A stretch of 64,000 bases of DNA from NCBI GenBank assembly GCA_037074765.1, contig JBAMDO010000106.1, positions 434,001 to 498,000 on the forward strand. Direction: 5' to 3'. The notes below the pieces were generated by a model. The model was not told the origin of the DNA, searched no databases, and saw only the letters and a list, made by a program, of their open reading frames with translations. The translations under genes were made by a program, and so were the position numbers. Position 1 is the stretch's first letter, and each line of letters opens with the position of its first letter. Source of the DNA: Mansonella perstans (lineage: Eukaryota; Nematoda; Chromadorea; Rhabditida; Onchocercidae). This document shows, piece by piece, positions 55,251 to 64,000 of the stretch.

Positions 55251-58200
55251 GGAAAGTTTTTTAATCCTAGAAGACGAGTAGAACTAAACATTGCTCTATC
55301 TAATCAATGAATAGTCTAGGCTTATTGTTCTCATTAAAATAGAGATTAAAGTTTTTCAAAAGAAATTTCATTTTTTTGATCAAAAATTAAAGATGAAAGG
55401 ATACACAGAAAAAGAATGAAATACGAAACAATTCCTTATCTTCTTTTTTCTTACAAAGTTTTCGACAGTAATGTCTCAACATATCCATCCCATTTATCAC
55501 TTTTACCATTACGTAACGAATGAAATGTAGTTAAATTTTCATGATGAAAATGATTTAAAAACAAATTACTTCACATTCTTCTGTGAGATTAATTACATTT
55601 AGTATCTTCATAATTTTTGCAAGCTTTTAAATTCTACTTGGTGATTCAGGAAAAAAATTAATGAATGTATTAAGAAGATCAAATTGTTGAATCGGATCTC
55701 AAAATTAGTTATTTGATTTTTTGATAATTCGTAGCGATTTGTAAAGTTACATAGAATTGAACAGAATAGATAGAGCGGTAGATGGAATAAGATCAGGAAA
55801 GGAAAAATGAGAGATGGGTGAGTTGGAAGAAATAGAAATAGTTGTATATGGAAAGAAGTGGATTTTATAATGAAATATATGTGTATGTTGCATGCTTTGT
55901 ATTGAAAATCACTCGGATGTCAAGTGATTATCCAGCTCAGCAAGACTATTGAAACAAATTCCACACAGTCCTTTAAAATTCATTCATGCGCTAAAGCTCC
56001 GAATATTCAAAAATCATTTCCACCTTGTTTTCACCCAAACATTTCTTGAGCATCCTTCATTCAGGGATCTTCACATGTTGCTAAATTTAGAGTCCCCTAT
56101 AGATTTTCTCTATTAAATGATCACTTTTAAGCAGTGATACTTCGAAAAACTCTAAAAAGCAAACATTTAATTATCAATAAATTTAACTGCATAATAAAAA
56201 AGAACTCAAAATTATAATATCATTGCCCAAATATGTTTTTCCTAAATTGCTTCGTTCTTATTATGCAAGAAAATTATTTTTTCAAAATATGTGGCTAATT
56301 GCAATGTTTTTTTCAAGTGAACAGGCAAGAGCTAAGATAATAAGTTCCAAAGTTCAAGGTCATTTTAAAAGGTCTTATAAAAGTACTAATTTTATAAACT
56401 GTCTCTTCTATATTTTTATCCTAACATTTCTCATCCAGCATAGTCACAGACACTCCTCATTTTAATGATATGTTCGAGTTGAATAATTTACACATAATTT
56501 AATTTAAAAAAAAATGAGTGCTGTGCATATTTGTAATTGGGAAATGATTTTTTTTGGATGATGTTTCAATTAACCTCTAAGAAAGTATTTCAAAAGAATT
56601 AAATGTAACAGTTAAAGAGATAGGACCTATAGTAAGAAATAGGCTCACACTGACAAGAATTCACAAACTGAAAATTTAAGACTTTTAGACAAGTTTTTTA
56701 AAAAAAACTGTTAAAGTGCACTACTAGTTGACTGATACTATCTTTGACATGAAAATAGTAATAAAAAGTCAATGTCAAGTTTTTTCGAAGCAAAATGATG
56801 ACAAGTTGTAGGTGATGATAGCAACAAAAGTTTGAAAAATTTTTGTCCTTTAAGAGCGATCAGTCATTGGAATAAATGTTTCTTTGAATGGTTTTGTTGG
56901 AGAAAAAAAACCAAAAAAAAGGTAAAACATTACTCGAGAAAAGAATGCAAAAAAAAGGCTAATTGGAAAACTAGTAAATTTCCTAACTTTATGACACTTT
57001 ACGAGAATATTCTCAAAATACATCGGTACACTGGCAGAAAAGCAGCCGATGATGAGTAATGATGATAATTAATTTTTTTATCAACTCTTGAAGAATGCTG
57101 TAAAATGAATCCCTCATGACAAATTTTGTGACAAATTTTTAAACATGTAAAAAATTTCATAAAATTTTAAATTTGAGAGAAAAGTTGTTACAAAAATGTT
57201 TCACAGGAGTCTTTTAATAAAATCTAAAAAAATGCAAAAATGGAGTGATAAAAAAATGAAAAAGAAAAAAAACAACTGCCGGTGACGGAAAGTGTATTAG
57301 TTTGACCAGCTGAAAGACTTTCTATTGAAATACATCCAAAGTTCCGAAGTTTAATAGCTGTTCAATAAAAGCAAATAAATTGGTCAGTAATTTCAATTTC
57401 TTCAAGTCTTTAAAACGTACATTTTCCTTAGATTGAGAAAGAACTGATATTTAAAAAAAAATGCTTAGTGACTCTAAGCCCGATATTTAGATAGAAATCA
57501 GTTTTTTGAGAGCAATGAAAATATGGAAATATTGTCATTATGGTTTTTTTTTTTTTTTTTTTTATTGAGATTGCCGGAATTTTTATTCCTTATAATGAGT
57601 GACAGCAAATGAATTTGATTGAAATAACGTTTAATTAAATTCACAAGGCAATGCAAAAGTAAAAGCAAAAGATTTGCTGAAGTGATTTCAAAGCGTAGAT
57701 GAGATTTGACATGATCAGTACTTTCCAACCTTCTTTTTACTTTGTCATTCATTAAAATATCAACTGCTGTCAAATACTAAGTACAAAAGCCAGCCGTGGT
57801 AAGACAAATTATTTGAATTCAACGACAGAAAATAAAAAAGCACTTCCATCAGATATTGTTAATGAAGTTAGTTTATTCATTCGTAGTAAACAAACAAATT
57901 ACATATTACATAGAAATTCTCATTTTTTTTTCAAATATCAGAATTTAAAAGAGATTAATCCAGAGCTTATAAGCAAATCTCAGGTTGGCGCAAAGAAGCT
58001 GTACCGTGCTCTGTCAAAATTTGTTGTTTAATATTCGAATTTTCTTAGATAAATGCTCCTATATTACATTTCGTTTTGTAATAATGCATTTCAAGTCCTG
58101 CTTTCCTGTTAACGACTATTAATTGCTTGGAAAAATGACAATTTAGTATCGCTAGGTTTAGAAGTGGATTAAAAGAATTCAGTGAAAGGATTGGGACAAT

Positions 58201-59387
58201 GAATGAAATGAATGAAGAATCATTTATGTTGTTTACCGCTTCTAAAACTAGTGATTATTGAAGGTCGCTAAAATTAGGACATTTCGCAAATAAAATCGGT
58301 CATTTGTTGATCAAAGAATGGAATCATCGAGTGCAAGCAGCTATAAACAATTAACAATTAATGGAAATATTGGAAGTGAAATTGAAAAAAAAGCCATTTG
58401 CAAAATTTAAATAAGTTTAAGTTTGCACTATCAAAATTAGAAGGATAAAAAGTATGATATTTTTTATTTTTCTCTTAGTTTCATGTTAAGGATACAATAG
58501 AATTGAAAATTAGAATATTTAATTCAAAACTGAACAACAATGTGAGACTTCAAACACTTTGTTGCGAGCTAATTTATAAGAAAATTAAGGAAAAATGAAA
58601 AATAAAGCAATTCGCTTCCTTCAGGAAATTTGAATAAGTCAAAAATCGAAATTCTTATTATCAGTTAATTTCATTGTATAGCTAAAAGCATTAACATTAG
58701 AGAAATACAAGTCTGGTGAAAAGGAAATTTTCCGAAATAAGATTGCGGCATTTGAAATGACAATCCATCTCCTTAGTTCTTCTTTCGATGCCTACTTTGT
58801 TTAGCTGTGTTCAAAGTCAAACATGGTAATGAAACTGAATTTCAAAAATCTTCACGAGTTTAACTGTTTCAATTTAAATCACAACAAAGTAAGGAGATCA
58901 AATTTTTGATATAATTAAATTTTTAATATAAAATTTGATATAATTTTGAAATGGGAATTGCACTTGAGAAGTGAGATAACATAATCTGTTAGTCTAGCAA
59001 ATTTTATTAATGAAACAGGTGAGCATAGATTTTGCTCAAAATCCATTCGAAATTTTTACATAAGAACCAAAATCCATTGTTTATTAATTGAGAAACAGTA
59101 TTCGCTGAAACCACTGGAATTAGCAATTTGAACGAATGAATTCAAATATCTTCTGTACAAAGTGGCCATTTTTGAAAAAGGATGTTATTGACCTTTTACT
59201 TCGATCCATTTATTAATTATATTGTTTTATATTCTTAATATTATTGAACAATATGCATTTGTATTATTTGCTGGATTTGAAGGAAACATGGCAAAAATGA
59301 AATTGTACATATTATTTGTTCTTGAAATTATGAGCTAATATGAAATGTTTAAAAAGTGAAATTGAAATGGAATGAATCAAAGGATGA

Positions 59388-62300
59388 TTAATATGTTTCC
59401 AGACTATCTGAGATTTTTTGCGCCAGTGTTTGAATAATAAATCCAATCGTTTCACATCTATTGCTGCAACAGCATAACAAATGGTTTTGTGGGAGATGCT
59501 CTGTATCTTCGACCTTCGCAACACATCTATTTTTTAATGCTTTTACTTCGATACAGAATGTATGGTCATCTAAAAATTCATTGAAGTTCCACACAGTTTC
59601 GAACAAAAGAAAGCTTAATTAGACTAAAACTAAAATTGAATTAACGAATTTTGCAAAATTTTATGTTTTTTTGTGGATTGCTTAAAAGTTAGCTTTAAAA
59701 CTAATTCTTGAAATTTGAATAAAATAATGATGTGCAAATTATATGCTAAAAATTATAGGCTACTTAAATATAAAAAAAATGGGGACCTTAATAACTAAAC
59801 AGATCCTATTCAAGACTTTCATTACATTTCTCGTTTTAATAGCTCAAAAATTTTAAATTAAAACTCTCCGAAAACACAAATTCGTTACTTTCATTTTTTC
59901 CCCACCGTACAGAAAATATGCTAAAGATTTTGAATAATTCAATCAATTTCAAGCACTTTCGATTTCATCTCAATATTGAATAGACTATTCCAGACCTTTT
60001 TGCTACTTTTCAATGAGAAAAAAAAATTTTTTTTCAAAGAATTATTTGAATCATTTTAAAATTAAGCCATCTTATAAACGCTTTTCAATAAAAGAGACAA
60101 GAACTAATCATTTAATTTCCATATTCTTCGTCTCCTACGAGCACATTTGCCACGGGTTATAATTTCTTCGTTTTCTACTACAATAAGTTAATATTTTCAT
60201 TACTTAATTAAAATCATTATAGAAATGATTGTTTTAAATTTCAGCTCTTCATAAGAAAGCTATCTGAATAATGATTGCAATGATTTATAAAGAGAAATAT
60301 ACATAGGGCTATATATTAATTTAAGTACTTTATTTCAAATCCACTGTTTTCTATTAAATGACTGTTTTTGAAAGAGAAGCCAAAGTATAAATGGGTTTCA
60401 TTTACAGTTGTAACTTGTGCATTTATCTAGGTAAATAAATGTCACAGAAACGAACGTATATATGTATGATCCAAGATAACTAAGCTTACTGTCAATATCT
60501 AGAGTTCCATAAATATCAGGAGAAAAACACCATGTCTCCCCTTTCTCAATCAAATAATTTGATAATGCATTCGGATATTCCTTGCGGATCTGCAATTCTC
60601 TTTGAATTTCTTTGAATTTGATGAAATGCATGTTACGTTCAATTACAATTAATCTTCATATAAAATGTGTAAATCTAACAATCTTTCAGATAATTTCCGG
60701 TTTTCATTCACTCTTTTCGATTGATAACATTTTAAATTCGAAATACATTTTATCAGACCTTAAAATCGAGTTTTTGCTTTAACAAAATTCTTTGTAATTT
60801 CGCTTTTTCCCATACATCTTCATTACATGCATCTCCATGAATTTTGTACGAACGACAAAAACAATATGCCTGTCCTTTTTGAATTGAATTACAAAACGAT
60901 AATGGTGATCCTGTCCTAAAGTATTAGCTTCATAATAAATTCAACTTTCAGTTCTAAGTTTTCGATTTGGACAAAAAATTTTCAGTTAAAAAGCAAAAGG
61001 ATAGATAATATGATATTTCTGAATTGAAAATTTGATTATTAGTTTCAAACAAGCCTTATCCTGTAGATGAAGTCCTTAAACAAAATGTCCAGTGCTTGCA
61101 CATTAATCTACATACATATCTATTTATGGCTGATAAGTTAATGTGAACTCCAAGCAAACGATAGCTTACTCAAGCCACATGGCATGTGCGATGTGATCCA
61201 GATGCCTTTTAGCGTAATTAGCTATTTCATGTGTTACTGCACCACCCGATATATCAAAGTCTACTCCTGTAAAAATGAACTTGCAATGTTTTGTAATAGC
61301 GTGAATGTACTTAAAATCCTTCCAAGTTAAACAATCAAATTTCTTTAATTTGAATTGCATCTTAAAATTTCATAACATAAGAAGATGATAATAAACCAAG
61401 AAAAAAATTTTATTCTCGTTGCAAAATCATGCAAATATAAAGCCATTATCCATATCTCTTGGTCTACAGAGGACAAAACGAAAGTTAAAATTACTCAAAG
61501 AAAAAATTTTAAAGCTAAAGCTTGAGTTAAAATAGAGGAAGATTCTTTTAATAATACCTATCATTCTCATCTCTTCAATTTTCTCAGCGATCATTTCCAA
61601 CTCTGCTTTTCAGCTTTGTTAAATAAAAATTACAGATACCTTTTGCAGTTATTTTTAAAGTCATTTCAGTATAGCAATAGGATGTATAAGTGAGAAACAA
61701 TCTCGTCACCCCTCGTATCATATATTGAAGTCTCTGTTGATCATAGTGTATACACTGCGTTAAATTCACTAAAGGCTAAAATTTTAATTCGGAGAAATAT
61801 CAAGGTATTGAACTGTCAATATTCAATATTATAGCTTAGAAATATTTCTTTAAATGCTATTAAAAATTTATGTACTTAAGTTTTCTTTAGGAAAAGATTC
61901 CTTGCTTTGAAATTTTAATTGGTCTAATTTTATCTGCAATTAATTGATCTTATCTCATCAGTCGTTTTAGCAGTAATCGATATTGTGCTAATTATAAAGA
62001 ATATTTAATCTGTTCAGTTGTATCAGTGTATTATTCATTACAGATGCTTTAACAATATTTCTGATATATTTCACAGTCTTGCACCGATTGTTTCATCGAT
62101 TAAGGACTAAAGGCTTTTTTTTTATGTTTTTAGAAATTACTAACCCAATTTCTGGCTAAATGTGATATTTTTGTTTCTAGTTCTTCATCACATAGTCTCC
62201 TAGAGCCAACTTTCGTGCGACAACGACATGCAAAAATTTTTAACGGCATGTACTTCGTTTTAAACATCGCTGCTTCTTGACAAGAATGTGATTCGGCATA

Positions 62301-63127
62301 ATTAGAGTTTATCTAGCAAAGAATTTAAGTGAAAGCAATTGAATTTTTCCAGATGATAAAAATAAATTTCTCAAAGAAATTTTTTTTTAAGGATAAAAGG
62401 AAGAACTTCATTCACTCACTTCTACTTCAACATAATGACATTTTTCGTCTTCCAGCAGTGCATATGAGAAGTCGATTGGATAAAATGCATTGCCTATAGA
62501 TATAAAAGCTATTTCAACATAATCATTATTTGAGTAAATTGATTTTGAAATTTCTGAAGAAATGCAGAAAGCAGTCTGATGGCAAACATTCTGAACTGCA
62601 GAATTTTCTGCAAATCCTAATTTTCATCATAGAAAGAGTGATTTATTTGAACAAAGAGTGAAGTTCACAAAATCGATACATCTTTTCATCCAGTATTCCT
62701 TAGATATTTTTCCGACACCAAAGTTTTTTAGTGATAGTCTTTACAGCGATCACAGAAAAACTTCTCGGTGCTTCTGGTATATCACCCATGTCTTGTTTGA
62801 TCAATCTTTTTTAGAAATTGAATCTTATTCACATATTATGTGGATAAGCTCTGCAATAGCTTATCAAACAACCAAAATGAATGAATGGCAACTACTATGA
62901 TAGTATTAACTAATTAACTAACCCGGTTGTTGGAATAAAACAAAGTTATTCGTCGGCAAGCGAGAGTCCATATCGGACAGGGTGATGTTGTCAATGTAAT
63001 GCAACAGGCATGACCTTGATGGCGGTTTATCAATTAGATATAAATCATTGAATAAATATTGATATTGGGAATTATATTTGCAATAATAAACTGATTTATT
63101 TGCGTCCAGTTTGCTCAATATCAGGCC
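59388..63127 (-). CDS. Cysteine-rich multi-module extracellular protein (ET-module-like), 5' end not resolved
   Basis: Eight exons join in phase: 63127-62923, 62607-62420, 62312-62145, 61754-61640, 61266-61170, 60915-60759, 60589-60490 and 59569-59388 (stop TAA), giving 403 aa. At least three repeats of a module are visible: a Cys strand (KCHYVEVE, SYCYTEMTLK, TFCIEVKALK), a spacer, then a Cys knot (FACRCRTKVGSRRLCDEE; AYCFCRSYKIHGDACNED; LLCCCSNRCE). This pattern resembles the nematode ET module (Pfam PF01684, 8-10 Cys), but I cannot confirm it without a profile search. The protein is presumably secreted or cell-surface, but no signal peptide is in view. The first exon here has no ATG and opens in phase 0, so upstream coding exists. 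An alternative last exon is 60177-60104 (KCARRRRRIWKLND, stop TAG), which joins in the same phase. Confidence 0.7.
60104..60177 (-). CDS. Alternative terminal exon of the cysteine-rich gene
   Basis: Acceptor acttattgtag; the exon enters in phase 1, exactly matching the donor at 60490 (GACA|GTAAGC). It encodes ENEEIITRGKCARRRRRIW then KLND and a stop. Use of this exon would truncate the third module and replace the CCC knot with a polybasic tail. Which terminal exon is used, or whether both are, cannot be decided from sequence. Confidence 0.4.
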
Positions 63128-63327
63128 CTAAAAATAAAATCAGTTACGTTAATGCACAAAAAAGTTTGAAAAATTAACGCGACGTGTGAATAACTCCAAC
63201 CGTTTCAATCTTTGTTATTAGCTATGATTTGAAAAAAGTGAATTGAAAATCGATTGTTTCTTGAAGGTAACTGATACTTCATTTATTGAAATGACGAAGT
63301 TTTTTGCAGAGTTTTGTCATGTTTAAA

Positions 63328-63916
63328 GAAAAAAAACTAGCATTATAATTGCAAAAAGCTTGATGATTGCAACAACATAATGCTTCAAAATGATCTGTTT
63401 CCAGGTAATCCTCCATTAAACACATGTGGATCAATGCTGAAAATCATTCTAAATTCGCCAATTATCAATAAAATTTCAGTTTCTCCAACAAATTAAACAA
63501 AGATTAATCATCTTTTCAAGAGTCTTATATTCTGTCCGTGCTCAAATCTTCGTCTTCACAATTGTGTAGTGGAATCTATTCCAAGTCAGTTTTTCAATTT
63601 AATTCAACTTCAAAATTATAATTGACCTCATACACCCATGTGATCTTGTATTTACGCCTTAATAGAAATTAAAAATTATTAGTTCTGCAAGTTCAAATTA
63701 GAGATCTTTTTAGCAATGTCGATACTTACGTTTTAATTGAATACATCGTGTTTTGAGAATATCCGTTAGGCGAATATCCCAATTTGCATAGTAAAGACAT
63801 AAGATCTCTAAATTATCCGCGATAAAATCGCTCGCAGATATACTGTCTCGAAATTCGTCTGTCGACATATAATATTTAAATTGTTTATTTGAAATTTCCA
63901 GATACAATGGGCAATA
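63328..63916 (-). CDS. Upstream cysteine-rich exons (same gene or tandem paralogue), partial
   Basis: Exon 63916-63730 (after tttgtag; reads YCPLYLEISNKQFKYYM and ends RCIQLK, donor C|GTAAGT) joins in phase to an exon starting 63436 (after gattttcag; reads LIHMCLMEDYLETDHFEAL then CCCNHQAFCN). The CCC knot matches the last module of the neighbouring gene. The second exon offers only phase-1 donors (for example GCTA|GTTTTT), whereas the next exon at 63127 needs phase 0. Either a small exon is missing, or this exon runs to its stop at about 63285 and ends a separate tandem copy whose start lies beyond the right edge. The end coordinate is approximate. Confidence 0.5.
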
Positions 63917-64000
63917 CTACAAATACAATAAATTCAAAGTAGTGCAGAAGTTTTTTTTCGCCGAAGTTTTATCTATATTTTAGTACTAAAATAATCGAAG

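Larger units (their letters stand above)
52953..59387. other. 6.4-kb AT-rich region with no supported gene
   Basis: This region holds the promoter of the PAN gene (near 52950 and upward) and the 3' flank of the cysteine-rich gene. Open frames at 54755, 54979, 56223, 56832 and 57813 are AT-driven, Lys/Asn/Ile-rich and lack splice signals or family resemblance. Three kinds of short repeat were noted: a 25-mer in three copies (53438-53587), a 21-bp tandem pair (about 53859-53901), and a ~42-bp tandem pair (55166-55250). A T-run lies at 57545-57563. Confidence 0.5.

Overview
The window looks like nuclear DNA from a nematode, most likely a filarial or other spirurid species. It is AT-rich (my impression is roughly two-thirds A+T). 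Genes are split into many small exons whose introns mostly end in TTTTCAG/TTTTAG-like acceptors. Several start codons lie directly behind a strong acceptor with no upstream coding exon, as expected for spliced-leader trans-splicing. The proteins fit too: a TRRAP/TRR-1 orthologue, a HES-type bHLH repressor, G-protein beta-1, and secreted cysteine-rich proteins of nematode style. I cannot name the species. I saw no bacterial, viral or transposon genes, no rRNA or tRNA, and no CRISPR array.

Layout, left to right. (1) 1-8151, minus strand: N-terminal ~1,095 residues of TRRAP (trr-1), 23 exons, cut by the left edge. (2) 8152-18770: about 10.6 kb without a convincing gene, holding repeats and three consensus CSL/LAG-1 sites; it separates the divergently transcribed trr-1 and HES genes. 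(3) 18818-20289, plus: a three-exon HES (hairy/E(spl)) gene, 288 aa, ending in WRPF instead of WRPW. (4) 20290-25644: intergenic, rich in microsatellites, with a ~195-bp minisatellite at 24.47-25.03 kb. (5) 25645-33268, plus: gpb-1, seven exons, 340 aa. (6) 35707-39742, possibly to 40154, plus: an unrecognised basic protein whose possible last exon carries a protein-phosphatase-1 docking-like motif; one internal junction is unresolved. (7) 40155-46722: mostly empty, with a long (TG)n tract. (8) 46723-46999, minus: orphan terminal exons. (9) 47604-52939, minus: a 14-exon gene for a 457-aa secreted PAN/apple-domain protein; every junction is in phase. (10) 52943-59387: no supported gene, short repeats. 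(11) 59388-63916, minus: a multi-module cysteine-rich extracellular protein, or two tandem ones, resembling the nematode ET-module style, continuing toward or past the right edge.

The genes do not form a pathway. trr-1 is a chromatin-coactivator scaffold, the HES gene a Notch-type transcriptional repressor, gpb-1 heterotrimeric G-protein signalling, and the two right-hand genes are secreted cysteine-rich proteins. The exon models were made by hand from splice consensus, reading phase and remembered protein families. Phase closure across 14 (PAN), 7 (gpb-1) and 3 (HES) exons is strong internal support. The weak points are stated in each entry.
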